Numbered from the stretch's first letter, positions 17,141-26,781 are shown. The stretch: DNA of 64,000 nucleotides from JAFDZV01 sp048594725 (GCA_048594725.1 JBMDXA010000226.1:11341-75340), one strand, 5' to 3'. Program-made: numbers and translations. The notes: a model not told the origin generated them from the letters alone.

Positions 17141-18133
17141 TTGCTTGTCCTTCTTGCATCCACAGCGCGATACCCGTTCGTGCAGGATGATATCGAGATG
17201 CTCGGGCGGCACTTCGATCTCGATGTCTATATCGGCAGCGGCATACGGGGGGCGTGGGAGCATTTTCGCAGGGCCCGCCGCGCCGATGTGAGCTTTGGAT
17301 GGTTCGGATCGGTGTACACCTTTTTCCTGGTGGCGGGGAGCCGTCTGGGAGGGGGAAGGAGCATCGTGATGCTGGGGGGCGTGGATGTGGCGAAGGATCA
17401 TGCAAACAGCTACGGCATCTGGAGAAGCCGCTGGAAGGGGATGTTGCTGGGATATGCCTTGCGGCATGCCGACCGGGTGTTCGCCGTGGATATGAGCCTG
17501 CGGCGGACGCTGGAGCGTTCCAGCGGCAGGAGCTGGGAGAAGATCGAGCCGCTCCCCACCGGATACGATCCGGCCGGCTGGACGTCGCATTTTCCGAAGG
17601 AACCGATGGTGCTCTGCGTGGCGAGCACGAACTCGGCGGACCGCGCCAGGATCAAGGGGCTGGATCTGTTTATCGAGGCGGCGCGCAGGCTTCCCGGTGT
17701 TCCGTTTCATGCGGTCGGGATCGATCCTCCGGTGATCGCATTGCTGGGGGCATCCGCCCCGCCCAATCTGCATCTTCATCCTCCCGTGCCGCGCGAGCGG
17801 CTTCTCGGCTATTATCATCGTGCGAAAGTCTACTGCCAGCCGTCGCGCAGCGAGGGGCTTCCGAACGCCCTCTGCGAAGCGATGCTCTGCGGCTGTATTC
17901 CGGTGGGGAGCGATGTGGGGGGGATTCCCGGCGCTATCGGCGATGCCGGAATCGTGGTGCCGCCGGATGATCCCGTTGCGCTGCGGGATGCGATAGCCAG
18001 GGCGCTGGAGGAACCGGAAGCGCTGGGAGCGAGCGCCCGCCGGCGGATCGAAACGAATTTCCCCCGGGAGCGGCGCGAGAGGACGCTGGTTGCCATTATC
18101 AAAGGGCTGATGCGTGCGGAAGCTATCGGTTAA
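17141..18133 (+). CDS. Glycosyltransferase family 4 (GT-B fold)
   Basis: 330 residues from TTG 17141. A stop codon in frame at 17123-17125 leaves no ATG before the first conserved strand, so the TTG start is forced. The C-terminal half has the GT4 donor-site pattern: VYCQPSRSEGLPNALCEAML (E-G-x-x-x-x-x-x-E), GCIPVGSDVGGIPGAIGDAG and VVPPDDP. The acceptor half begins LVLLASTARYPFVQDDIEML. It probably adds a sugar to a lipid-linked surface glycan in the cytoplasm. It is the first gene of a tightly packed operon; its stop overlaps the flippase start by 20 bases. Donor and acceptor are unknown. Confidence 0.88.
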   Translation: MLVLLASTARYPFVQDDIEMLGRHFDLDVYIGSGIRGAWEHFRRARRADVSFGWFGSVYTFFLVAGSRLGGGRSIVMLGGVDVAKDHANSYGIWRSRWKGMLLGYALRHADRVFAVDMSLRRTLERSSGRSWEKIEPLPTGYDPAGWTSHFPKEPMVLCVASTNSADRARIKGLDLFIEAARRLPGVPFHAVGIDPPVIALLGASAPPNLHLHPPVPRERLLGYYHRAKVYCQPSRSEGLPNALCEAMLCGCIPVGSDVGGIPGAIGDAGIVVPPDDPVALRDAIARALEEPEALGASARRRIETNFPRERRERTLVAIIKGLMRAEAIG

Positions 18134-19508
18134 TGCTTTGCTGGTGTTCTGCGCCGATGCCGGAGCCCGGGTGCTCGGGTTCTTCGCAAATGCGTATCTG
18201 GCGCGCACGCTCGGGCAGGATGGCTTCGGGATGACCGTGATCGGTTTCGCCTTTCTCTCGTATGCGCTCTGGTTCGCCGATCTCGGCCTGGGAACGCTTG
18301 GAACACGCGAGGTGGGGCGGAGCCCGCAGAAGAGGGAGTTCAGCCCCGGACAGATCCTCGCTACCCGCCTTGTTCTCTCGCTGGCCGTGCTGGTGCTGGC
18401 GCAGGGGGCCGCGATGGTCCTGTATACGGATGCGGCGCTGCGCTGGACCATCGCCGGATTTCTCCTCTGCGTTCTCGCCTATGCCATTTCCATCGAGTGG
18501 TACTACCTGGGGCTTCGGCGCTATCCCACGCTGGCCCTCTCCCGTATCCTCGTCTCGGCGCTCTATCTCGGTGCGGTCTCCCTGTTCGTGCATGGCCCCG
18601 GCGATGTGGTGCAGGTTCCTCTCTATTATCTCCTCGCAACCCTTATTCCGGCCCTGATGCTCTTTCTGATCCCGCGGGAGGAGGGGGCTCTGAGCATGGA
18701 GGGATGGTCGCCCGGTGCGGCCGCGGGCATCCTCCGGCGGTCCGGTTATATCGGCCTGGGAGGGGTGTTCGCGCAGAGCGTGCAGCTGCTCCCGCCGCTG
18801 GTGCTGGGGCATTTTCATTCCAGCGAATCGGTGGGGCTGCTGGGGGCCGCGCTGCGGGTGATGTCCATTCTGCTGGTGGTGGACCGGATTTTCGCGGCGC
18901 TCTTCCTGCCGGCGATATCGCGCCAGTGGAGCACGCGGCGGGAGGATGCGCTGGCGGGATTGCAACATCTGACGGCGATCATCATCGTGACCGGGGCAGC
19001 GCTCGCTACCGTAACCACGCTCTACGCGCGCCCTCTCATCATCCTGATTTTCGGGGACGAGTATGCGGGGGGCGCCGGGGTGCTGGCGGTGCTGGGCTGG
19101 TTTGCGGCGGCCACGCTCGCCAACAGCGTCTTCTCGTTCGGTCTGATCGGTACCGGCAACGAGCGGGGTTATCTTCGCGCGGCCTCGCTCGGAGGGATCT
19201 TCTCGATCCTCATCACGGTGGCGCTGGTCTACTGGCGGGGCCTGCATGGAGCCGCTGTTGCGATGGTCGCCAGCGAGATTCTGATCGTGGCGCTCACCTG
19301 GCGGGAGTTCCGGCGGGAGGCGCCGGTTCGCGTTCTCCGTCCCCTTCTGGTTGCCGCCGCCGTATCGGCGGGAGTGCTGGGAGCGGGCTGGTGGCTTGGA
19401 GCGGGGGCGCTGTGGTGGGCTCCGGTTGCGGGTCTGCTCTTTGTTCTGCTCGCGTTTCTGCTGGGAGGAATCCGGCGCGAGGATATCATCTGGCTTGCGA
19501 GGCGATAG
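18114..19508 (+). CDS. Wzx-type polysaccharide flippase (MATE/MOP superfamily)
   Basis: 464 residues from GTG 18114, overlapping the preceding glycosyltransferase by 20 bases. About 12-14 membrane helices are visible from hydrophobicity (for example LVFCADAGARVLGFFANAYL, FGMTVIGFAFLSYALWFADL and ILVVDRIFAALFLPAISRQW). LGLGTLGTREVGR near residue 63 matches the early loop of O-antigen flippases. It would move lipid-linked oligosaccharides across the inner membrane. The close coupling with glycosyltransferases and wecB supports this. The sugar specificity cannot be read. Confidence 0.88.
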   Translation: MRKLSVNALLVFCADAGARVLGFFANAYLARTLGQDGFGMTVIGFAFLSYALWFADLGLGTLGTREVGRSPQKREFSPGQILATRLVLSLAVLVLAQGAAMVLYTDAALRWTIAGFLLCVLAYAISIEWYYLGLRRYPTLALSRILVSALYLGAVSLFVHGPGDVVQVPLYYLLATLIPALMLFLIPREEGALSMEGWSPGAAAGILRRSGYIGLGGVFAQSVQLLPPLVLGHFHSSESVGLLGAALRVMSILLVVDRIFAALFLPAISRQWSTRREDALAGLQHLTAIIIVTGAALATVTTLYARPLIILIFGDEYAGGAGVLAVLGWFAAATLANSVFSFGLIGTGNERGYLRAASLGGIFSILITVALVYWRGLHGAAVAMVASEILIVALTWREFRREAPVRVLRPLLVAAAVSAGVLGAGWWLGAGALWWAPVAGLLFVLLAFLLGGIRREDIIWLARR

Positions 19509-21062
19509 GTGACCAACAGGCTTACCATAGGGATCGTGCGGCTGCGGCCGGGGTGGAGGATCATTCTCGACCAGCTGGGCGTGGCCTACGAGGTCATCAG
19601 GCGGTGGGAGGGAGTGTCGCCGGAACGCTACAGCGCCATCATCGTGGACGCCGCGCCCGATACCCCCGCCCGCGAGGCGATAGGCGCCTATCTGCGCGAT
19701 GGGGGAGCGGTGCTGGATGGAGGAGGATATTATCTGCCGGCGGCCGAGCCGCGGTCGTTCCGGCGGCGTTTCGTGCGGCGTGTGGCGGCCGATCCCGGTG
19801 ATGATCTGTTCGGCGGGCTCTGGCTGGCCGGTGCCGGGGCAACCGTTCGGGTGCATCGCGATGCCGGCCTGATGGGGGGGACGGTCTATCTGGGACGGCG
19901 CGGCGCCGGTGCCATCGCCCATATCCCGTTCGATCCGGGTGCCCTGGCTGCCGATACGAGCGCGGTTCGCAAACAGTTCCCGGCCCCCTCGCGGCGGCTG
20001 CCGGATGAGATTGTGGCGGAGGTGCCGAAGGGGGAGTTGCGGCGCATCGCCGCTATCGCGCTCCGCTGGCTGCATACCTCGCGCGGGTTGCCGTACCTGC
20101 ATCGCTGGTATTTTCCGGAACGGCTGCCGGGGATATTCTGCTTCAGAATAGACAGCGATTACGGAACGCCCGCGCAGACCGCCGCCCTGCATGCGGTGGC
20201 GCGGGAATATGGGATCAGGATGACCTGGTTCCTCCATGTGGAGGCGCATCACGGCTGGCTGGACCGGTTTGCCGCGATGAGCGATCAGGAGATGGCGCTG
20301 CATGGCTATCGCCACCGGACGTTCCCCGGCTATGAGGAGAATCTCGCCAATATCACGGAGGCGGCGGCGCTGCTCCGGCGAGCCGGGATTCCGTTCACCG
20401 GATTTGCGGCGCCGAACGGGTTCTGGAACCCTGAGCTCTCCCGCGCGATAGCCGATGCCGGGTTGCTCTATTCCTCCGAGTTCTCTCTGGATTACGATGA
20501 TCTCCCCTTCCATCCCGATCTCTACGGGGAGAAGTCGCCGGCCCTGCAGGTGCCGGTGCATCCGGTCTGCATCGGCAGTTTCCTCCGGGCCAAGGCCGGC
20601 CCGGAACAGATGAAACGATATTTCCGCGAGATCATCCGGCGGAAATTCCGGGCCGGCGAGCCGGTGATTCTCTACGGTCATCCCGGACATGAACACTGGG
20701 AGGTGATCGCCGATTCCTTCGCCTATGTTCGCGAGCTCGGCGTGGAGAATCTGACGATGGGGGACTACGCTGCATGGTGGCTGCGGCGTGCCGAAACCCG
20801 GTTCGAAGCCTTTTTCGACGGTGCTGCCGTTGAGGTGCGGTTCCGCGGAGAGCACGATGCGGTGCGGCTTGCCCTGCACGATGCCGTGGGGCGCATCGCC
20901 TTCATCGGCGGGGATGGGCGCTGGCCGCTCGACGCGATGGAGTGGGGACCGCCCCCCGCGCCTCCGGAACCCCCTCCCGCCGAGATCGGCAGGGTGCGGC
21001 GCTGGAGCCCGACCCTGCTGCGGCATTCGATAGAGGATTATAATTCGCGAGCGCGCCAATGA
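19509..21062 (+). CDS. Polysaccharide deacetylase (NodB/CE4-like) with N-terminal amidotransferase-like domain
   Basis: 517 residues from GTG 19509, directly abutting the flippase stop. Residues 1-200 look like a class I amidotransferase-type Rossmann domain (YSAIIVDAAPDTPAREAIGA, GGAVLDGGGYY). Residues about 210-410 are a NodB domain with CFRIDSDYGT (metal Asp region near 215-217), the H-x-x-x-H pair at His265/His269 (LHGYRHRTFPGYEEN), and YGHPGHEHWE later. The enzyme probably removes acetyl or other N-acyl groups from a surface glycan or its precursor. No signal peptide is seen, so a cytoplasmic step is likely. The C-terminal 90 residues are of unknown type. Confidence 0.8.
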   Translation: MTNRLTIGIVRLRPGWRIILDQLGVAYEVIRRWEGVSPERYSAIIVDAAPDTPAREAIGAYLRDGGAVLDGGGYYLPAAEPRSFRRRFVRRVAADPGDDLFGGLWLAGAGATVRVHRDAGLMGGTVYLGRRGAGAIAHIPFDPGALAADTSAVRKQFPAPSRRLPDEIVAEVPKGELRRIAAIALRWLHTSRGLPYLHRWYFPERLPGIFCFRIDSDYGTPAQTAALHAVAREYGIRMTWFLHVEAHHGWLDRFAAMSDQEMALHGYRHRTFPGYEENLANITEAAALLRRAGIPFTGFAAPNGFWNPELSRAIADAGLLYSSEFSLDYDDLPFHPDLYGEKSPALQVPVHPVCIGSFLRAKAGPEQMKRYFREIIRRKFRAGEPVILYGHPGHEHWEVIADSFAYVRELGVENLTMGDYAAWWLRRAETRFEAFFDGAAVEVRFRGEHDAVRLALHDAVGRIAFIGGDGRWPLDAMEWGPPPAPPEPPPAEIGRVRRWSPTLLRHSIEDYNSRARQ

Positions 21063-22093
21063 AAGTTTGCATGATCGCCCAGCATAGCGTGACGATGGTA
21101 GGCGGCGGCCCGAGAGTGCAGGCGCTCCAGACCGCGCGCCATCTGCCGGAGTTCGGGGTGGAGGTCGAGTTCTTCAATCCCTGGACCGAGTATCGCCGCG
21201 AGCAGTACGATCTGGCCCACCTGTTCGGCGCGAACATGATGACCTACGATATCGCGCTCCGGCTGCGGCAGTTCGGGTGGACCTTTGCGGTCTCCTCCAT
21301 CTTCTTCACGATGCGCTCCCCCGGTTTCATGCGGGCCGCGCGCACGGTGGAGAGGCTGGCGAACCGGGTCTTCAGCGGCATCTGGACCGATTACGGCCTC
21401 ACCGCCCGTGTCTGCGGGCTGGGTGATGCGGTGCTGCCGAACACGGCCGATGAGGGGCATCTCATCGAGAAGGGACTGGAGATCGACCGGCGGAAGATCC
21501 ATGTGATTCCGAACGGCGTGGACGAGAGCTTCGGCGGGGCCGATCCCTCGCTCTTCGAGAAGGAGTACGGGCTGCGCGATTTCATCCTCTGCGTGGGGCA
21601 TATCGGCTCCTCCCGGAAGAACGTGCTGTCGCTGGTGCGGGCGCTTGCCGGAATCGATCATCCGGCGGTGATTATCGGGCAGGTACATCACAACGCCTAC
21701 TCCCGGCAGATCCTGGAGGAGGCGGCCCGCAACAGAAACATCACGATCATCAGCGGGCTGCCGAACGATTCGCCGATGCTGGCGTCGGCCTACGCGGCGT
21801 GCGATCTGTTCGTGCTGCCGTCGCTGTTCGAAACTCCCGGCATCGCCGCGCTGGAGGCGGGGCTGGCCGGAGCCAAGGTGGCGATAACGCCGTACGGCGG
21901 CACCCGTGAATATTTCCTCGGCCATGCCGACTACGTGGAGCCATCATCGGTGCGCTCTATCAGGGAGGGGATGGAGCGGGGACTCAACCGCCCCAAGAAC
22001 GCTCTGCTGCGGGAGCATATCGAGCGGGAATATCTCTGGCGCCGGGTGGCCGAGAAAACCGCCGCGGTGTATCGTCTGCTGGCCGGGGGGTGA
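21059..22093 (+). CDS. Glycosyltransferase family 4
   Basis: 344 residues, start ATG sharing an ATGA overlap with the deacetylase stop. The N-terminal strand MKVCMIAQHSVTMVGGGPRV matches the acceptor-domain entry of GT4 enzymes. The C-terminal half has HVIPNGVDESFGG, ILCVGHIGSSRKNVLSLVRA, FVLPSLFETPGIAALEAGLA (E-x7-E) and GGTREYFLGHADYVEP. It is the second transferase of the surface-glycan operon. A cytoplasmic or membrane-peripheral site is likely. Sugar donor and linkage are unknown. Confidence 0.9.
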   Translation: MKVCMIAQHSVTMVGGGPRVQALQTARHLPEFGVEVEFFNPWTEYRREQYDLAHLFGANMMTYDIALRLRQFGWTFAVSSIFFTMRSPGFMRAARTVERLANRVFSGIWTDYGLTARVCGLGDAVLPNTADEGHLIEKGLEIDRRKIHVIPNGVDESFGGADPSLFEKEYGLRDFILCVGHIGSSRKNVLSLVRALAGIDHPAVIIGQVHHNAYSRQILEEAARNRNITIISGLPNDSPMLASAYAACDLFVLPSLFETPGIAALEAGLAGAKVAITPYGGTREYFLGHADYVEPSSVRSIREGMERGLNRPKNALLREHIEREYLWRRVAEKTAAVYRLLAGG

Positions 22094-22182
22094 GGAGGTG
22101 CCTATGGCTGCCGTCTCTGTGCGGCTCCGCCTCTTTGCGTGATTCTCTCTCTTCCTGCTGGTACAAAACCTTTTGAACCGAT

Positions 22183-23313
22183 ATGTCCGAACCGAGAAAG
22201 ATCGTCGTCGTGATAGGCACGCGCCCGGATGTGGTAAAGCTTGCGCCGGTGATCGGTGCGCTGCGCCGCAGGCCGGGGGTGTTCTCCGTGCGGGTGCTCT
22301 TCACATCGCAGCATCGCGAGCTGGCCGCGTCGATCCTCCGGTATTTCGATCTCCGTCCGGATCATGATCTGGATGTGATGATCGCCGGCCAGTCGCTCCC
22401 GGATGTCACCACGCGGGTGCTTCTGAAGGCGGGCGAGATCTACGACCAGGAGCGTCCGGATCTGGTGGTGGTGCAGGGGGATACCACCTCGGCGCTGGCC
22501 GCTGCCATGGCGGCGTTCTACCGGAAGATCCCGGTGGCGCATGTGGAGGCGGGGCTGCGCACCGAGCAGATCTACGATCCTTTTCCGGAGGAGATGAACC
22601 GCCGGCTGGTAACCAGGCTGGCATCGCTCCATCTGGCCGCCACCGATGCAAACCGCGATGCCCTGCTGCGGGAGAACGTGCCGGCTGCGGCAATCCGGGT
22701 AACCGGCAATCCGGTGATCGATGCGCTGCGGGGGATCATTGCCGATCCGCATGTGGAGCCCCCGGCGGTGGCCGGAGAGATCATCGGGCGGGGGAACCGG
22801 ATCGTGGTGCTTACAACGCACCGGCGGGAGAACTTCGGCGAGCCGCAGCAGGAGATATTCCGTGCGGTGCATCGGGTGGTGCAGCGGCATGCGAACCTGG
22901 AAGTGGTCTTCCCCGTGCACCCCAACCCGGCCGTCTCCCGCGCCATCGATGAGTATCTGCCGGAGCATCCGAGGGTGCATCGTATCGAGCCTATGGAGTA
23001 TCCTCCGTTCATCCGGCTTCTCTCGATGAGCCATTTTGCCATGAGCGATTCCGGCGGGTTGCAGGAGGAATGCCCCGCGCTCGGGGTGCCGGTGCTGATC
23101 CTGCGCGCCACCACCGAGCGGCAGGAGGCCGTCGCGTCCGGAAGCGCACGCCTGGTAGGGGTCGCCGCCGATGCCATCGTTGCCGCTGTCGATGAGCTGA
23201 TGGACGATGCAGCGCTCTACGCCCGGATGTCGGTTCCGCGCTATCCCTTTGGCGCGGGGGATGCGGCCGGGAGAATCGCCGATGCGATGGAGGAGCTGGG
23301 AGCTACGATGTAG
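22183..23313 (+). CDS. wecB: UDP-N-acetylglucosamine 2-epimerase (non-hydrolysing)
   Basis: 376 residues, the usual length. It interconverts UDP-GlcNAc and UDP-ManNAc, a precursor for surface polysaccharides. Visible signatures: VIGTRPDVVKLAP (usually GTRPExxK; here Asp replaces Glu), VQGDTTS with Asp100, HVEAGLRT with Glu122, PFPEEMNRR near 133-141, TTHRRENFG with His213, and SGGLQEE. These are the positions known from the E. coli enzyme for catalysis and UDP binding. It lies 89 bases after the second glycosyltransferase and is probably the last gene of the operon. The product suggests a ManNAc-derived sugar in the glycan. Confidence 0.94.
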   Translation: MSEPRKIVVVIGTRPDVVKLAPVIGALRRRPGVFSVRVLFTSQHRELAASILRYFDLRPDHDLDVMIAGQSLPDVTTRVLLKAGEIYDQERPDLVVVQGDTTSALAAAMAAFYRKIPVAHVEAGLRTEQIYDPFPEEMNRRLVTRLASLHLAATDANRDALLRENVPAAAIRVTGNPVIDALRGIIADPHVEPPAVAGEIIGRGNRIVVLTTHRRENFGEPQQEIFRAVHRVVQRHANLEVVFPVHPNPAVSRAIDEYLPEHPRVHRIEPMEYPPFIRLLSMSHFAMSDSGGLQEECPALGVPVLILRATTERQEAVASGSARLVGVAADAIVAAVDELMDDAALYARMSVPRYPFGAGDAAGRIADAMEELGATM

Positions 23314-23819
23314 GATCGAAGAGACCAGGAGCGCATTCCAAACTGGATTCTACAGCGACATGCATAGGAACTCCATGTCAGGGTGGAGTTTCACTCCAGC
23401 CCTCCCGCTACGAGATTGCAAGGCCGGGCGCGGAGTAAAACTCCTCGCCAGCATCCTGGGGCTCATCATCACCAGCGTACCACTGCACTGGATCATATTC
23501 AATCCGTCCTTTTCCTCTCTCCTTCACAACCATTCCCTCCCGGACGTGCCAATCCAGATCCATGCAGATCCGCGCCTCACGATTCGCGAGGATTTCATCT
23601 TTAACGTGCGAATGCATCGATACTGCATCCGGGCCGGCTGCCAGGATTAGCGCCCATTCGCGGATAGGTGCGCAACCTCTCGAACAGCCGTATCAGCCAT
23701 AACCATTTCCACCCGGACGTGCCAATCCAGATCCATGCGGATCCGCCCCTCACGATTCGCGAGGATTTCATCCTTAACGTGTGAATGCATCGATACTGCA
23801 TCCGGGCCGGCTACCAGGA
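23314..23819. other. Intergenic region holding a partial duplication of the next gene's 3' end
   Basis: No intact gene. Bases 23529-23697 repeat 23702-23871, which include the last 50 bases of the DUF2723 gene. The first 200 bases (23314-23520) show nothing recognisable. Confidence 0.7.
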
Positions 23820-23871
23820 TTAGCGGCCATTCGCGGATAGGGTGCGCAACCCCTCGAACAGCCGTATCAGC
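23529..23871 (-). repeat. Tandem duplication covering the 3' end of the DUF2723 gene
   Basis: Copy A (23529-23697, 169 bases) and copy B (23702-23871, 170 bases) are separated by four bases and agree at about 90 percent of positions by eye. Copy B contains the stop codon and final codons of the DUF2723 gene. Copy A carries the same codons with single-base deletions, so it is a broken gene end. Confidence 0.9.
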
Positions 23872-25949
23872 TTCAGCACCTCCTGGTCGGCATCCCGCGG
23901 AAGTTCCGGCACCATTGCCGGAGTCCAGCCGGGATCGAACGTAAGGGCGTAATCGCGATAGCGGAATGCGAGCGAGTCGTTGCCGTGGCGTCCCTCGTAG
24001 GCCATGCGGCCGGCGAGGCTCAGGGCATACAGCTCGTAGATCTTCGAGGTGTAGTAATCCAGCCGGCCGGGCCAGAAGGAGAATCGGTAGCTCGGGAACT
24101 CCTGCGGCAGATAGGCGGTATCGGCCACCAGGCGGAGCGCCAGATAATTCGGGACGCGCCCGTAGCGTGCCCCGATCCCCGGCTCCACCTCCGAAGTGAC
24201 GAACACCGGACGCGATGCGATGCTACTATCGATCATGGCGTCGATCATGCCGAGGTAGGCCCCCTGGATCACATTCGGATCGTAGCTCTCCCCCCGCTCG
24301 AACGGGCGTACCTCGGTTCTGAACTTCTCTACCTGTGGCGCCACGCGCCGCATGAATCCCGGATTGTTCGCCTCCATCTCATCCAGATACCAGGTGCGGC
24401 GGAGCAGTTCCTGATCCACTACCAGCACATCCGGACGCATCCCCTCCACTCCCTGCATGTAGTAGCTTCCGGCCACCCAGAAATCCCAGTGCGATGAGAA
24501 GATGACCGCGTTCGGCGGAAGGGTGCGGAGCATGTTGACCGTCATATCCTCCACCAGCGTATTCGGGCGCTCGTTGCTCTCGGCGTAATGCAGCGCCGGG
24601 GCGGCAACCGCCAGAAGAGCGGCCAGGCCCAGCGCCGGCATCGAGCCGGCACGTTCGTACAGCCAGGCATAGCCTGCGGCGCACCATATGCCCAGCATCA
24701 GCATGGCGGCCATGTAGTACGGGGCTATCTCCATGATATCGTAGTTGCCGGCATGCAGCATGCAGCCGGCGACGATCAGCGCCGCCCATGCGAAAAGCCG
24801 GCGCGCGCGCCTCAGCATCAGGAACGCTCCGGCCAGCGCGGCGAGCAGGCCCAGATAGAGCAGCTCTCCGGGAACCGAGCCGAGGAAGATCCCGGTGCGC
24901 TCCCGGAATGCCTCGCCGCTTTCGAACATGTAGACCTGGAACACCTGCCCGCTCACATGCCGCAGGAAGCTCTCCAGCGTCGCCGGATTTCCCCAGTTGA
25001 ACCGTGGCTCCATCGATGCCCGCAGAGGCAGATAGAGGTATGGAAGAAGGCCGAGGATGAAGCCGGGGGCCAGAAGGAGAAGGCGGCGGAAGGCACGTCC
25101 CCATGCCCCCGGCAACCTGGATCTCCCGGAAAGGGACGCATCCCGCCAGCCGCCGTACGGGAGGGTCCAGAAGAAGTAGACCAGGAAGCCGGCCGCCAGA
25201 TGGATGGTGGTGAGATGGTTGGTGAAGGCCAGCCCCAGCGCCAGAGCAAAGAGAAACCCCCTGCGTGTGAAGCCGATACTCCCCGCGCCGGACGTCCCGG
25301 CGGCGATCGCCCGCTCGCGTTCCTCCTCCTGGTCGATATACCGGAGGAACAGAAGCGAGACCAGCGGCAGCATCAGCGCATGGAGCGCATAGACCTCCAC
25401 CCCGGTTCCCTGTTCCCACCAGGTGAGGGTGCTTCCCACCAGCAGCGCGCTGCATGCGGCCAGAAGGACGCGCTCCCCTTCCGGCATGAGCGGGACGGTA
25501 TCCGGTATGCTCGCGGCGGATTTCTTCTTCCCTCCGCCCTTCTCTTTCGCCATCTCCCGGTTGCGGGGCGGAGCCGCCAGTTTCCGGAGAACATGGGAGA
25601 AAAGGAGTGTCATCACCCCCACGCCGGAGGCCACCAGCAGCGCCGCCATCACGTTCAGCGCCACGATATCGCGTCCCGGATACAGGAGCGTGAAGAGATA
25701 CCCCAGCATCGTAAAAGTGGGATATCCGGTGGGGTGGGCCACGCCGAGCGTTCCGGCCACCGCCGCCAGTTCCCCCTCGTCGATGAACCCGAAGGTGGGA
25801 CTCATGGTGAGCAGATAGAGGATCAGGGCGATGGTTGCCGCCCCGAGTGCCCCTCGCGCCGGGGTGATGTTCCCGGGGAATGTGCGGGGAGCGGGGGTGA
25901 TTTCCGCAGGAACCGTTGCGGTGCGGGATGGTGTCTCGGCTCGGCTCAT
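23820..25949 (-). CDS. DUF2723 multi-pass membrane protein (GT117-like)
   Basis: 709 residues from ATG at 25947-25949; an ATG at 26025-26027 would add 26 residues from a visibly more A/T-rich stretch and is less likely. The N-terminal domain carries the DUF2723 pattern: LYLLTMSPTFGFIDEGELAA and AHPTGYPTFTMLGYLFTLL. About ten membrane helices follow (for example FALALGLAFTNHLTTIHLAA), then a soluble C-terminal part with SSHWDFWVAGSYYMQGVEG. These proteins are predicted membrane glycosyltransferases with a distant link to O-mannosyltransferases, common in Bacteroidota. The glycan target is unknown. Its 3' end has been duplicated in tandem. Confidence 0.88.
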   Translation of the reverse strand: MSRAETPSRTATVPAEITPAPRTFPGNITPARGALGAATIALILYLLTMSPTFGFIDEGELAAVAGTLGVAHPTGYPTFTMLGYLFTLLYPGRDIVALNVMAALLVASGVGVMTLLFSHVLRKLAAPPRNREMAKEKGGGKKKSAASIPDTVPLMPEGERVLLAACSALLVGSTLTWWEQGTGVEVYALHALMLPLVSLLFLRYIDQEEERERAIAAGTSGAGSIGFTRRGFLFALALGLAFTNHLTTIHLAAGFLVYFFWTLPYGGWRDASLSGRSRLPGAWGRAFRRLLLLAPGFILGLLPYLYLPLRASMEPRFNWGNPATLESFLRHVSGQVFQVYMFESGEAFRERTGIFLGSVPGELLYLGLLAALAGAFLMLRRARRLFAWAALIVAGCMLHAGNYDIMEIAPYYMAAMLMLGIWCAAGYAWLYERAGSMPALGLAALLAVAAPALHYAESNERPNTLVEDMTVNMLRTLPPNAVIFSSHWDFWVAGSYYMQGVEGMRPDVLVVDQELLRRTWYLDEMEANNPGFMRRVAPQVEKFRTEVRPFERGESYDPNVIQGAYLGMIDAMIDSSIASRPVFVTSEVEPGIGARYGRVPNYLALRLVADTAYLPQEFPSYRFSFWPGRLDYYTSKIYELYALSLAGRMAYEGRHGNDSLAFRYRDYALTFDPGWTPAMVPELPRDADQEVLKLIRLFEGLRTLSANGR

Positions 25950-26238
25950 GATCTGGCAGGCATACTGGTAATCGGACCGGAATTTCCCCCGAAAATCAGT
26001 TGATATTTTCCGGTAATTGGTATTCATCCGCTCTCCGGTGTAGTTTAGGGGAGCGGCAGGGGGATGGGGGAGTCTTCCCGCGGAGCGGCCGGTGGCGCCT
26101 GCGGGAGCCGTATGATATGCCGGAGGCGGCATTCCGGCAAGGGCTCTGCGGAGCAATTCCCCTGCTGCGCCGATCGTTTAATTGGCAGACAGGCGAACTA
26201 TCCTGAACTACTGTAACAGGCACCGAGCGGAGTGTAGC

Positions 26239-26781
26239 ATGCGCATATTGGGAGTGGACCCCGGGACTCTGGTTACCGGATTCGGGGTGATCGATATCGA
26301 GGGAGGAGCCCTGACGCTCGTGGAATACGGGGTGGTCAGGATGAAGCCCGCCATGAGCCTCCCGATCCGCCTGCGTACCATCTACAACGGCCTGGTGGCG
26401 ATCATCGAGCGTACCGCTCCGGACGAATTCGCCATCGAGTCGGCGTTCTATTCCAAGAACGTGCAGTCCACCCTGAAGCTGGGGCATGCTCGCGGTGTGT
26501 CGATGCTGGCGGCGGTGCTCCATGAAATCCCCACCAGCGAATACTCCCCCCGTGAGATAAAGCTTGCGGTAACCGGCAACGGCGGCGCCACCAAGGAACA
26601 GGTGGAGTATATGGTGGTCGCCATGCTGAATATGAAGACGCAGGGGGAGCCGCTGGATGCCACCGATGCCCTTGCAATCGCCATCTGTCATGGAAATCGC
26701 CAGAACCGCCCGCAGGGAAGTGCCAAGAACTGGAAGCAGTTCCTGGTGGATAATCCCGACCGGATAAGCGTTCCCGGCTGA
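26239..26781 (+). CDS. ruvC: Crossover junction endodeoxyribonuclease RuvC
   Basis: 180 residues from ATG 26239; the frame opens 19 codons earlier but MRILGVDPGT is the true family N-terminus. It cuts Holliday junctions as a dimer together with RuvAB. All four acidic metal ligands are present: Asp7 (GVDPG), Glu67 (FAIESAF), Asp140 and Asp143 (LDATDALAIAICH), at nearly the E. coli positions (7, 66, 138, 141). The KLGHARG segment of the DNA-binding surface is also seen. ruvA and ruvB are not in the window. It is divergent from the DUF2723 gene. Confidence 0.96.
   Translation: MRILGVDPGTLVTGFGVIDIEGGALTLVEYGVVRMKPAMSLPIRLRTIYNGLVAIIERTAPDEFAIESAFYSKNVQSTLKLGHARGVSMLAAVLHEIPTSEYSPREIKLAVTGNGGATKEQVEYMVVAMLNMKTQGEPLDATDALAIAICHGNRQNRPQGSAKNWKQFLVDNPDRISVPG

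Noticed and set aside
18123..21059. A 978-codon open frame antisense to the flippase and deacetylase genes
   Set aside because: It spans two clear plus-strand genes and shows only Arg/Pro/Gly-rich shadow wording.
23601..23801. A small minus-strand open frame with LIRLFERLRT wording
   Set aside because: It is the broken duplicate of the DUF2723 gene end, not an independent gene.
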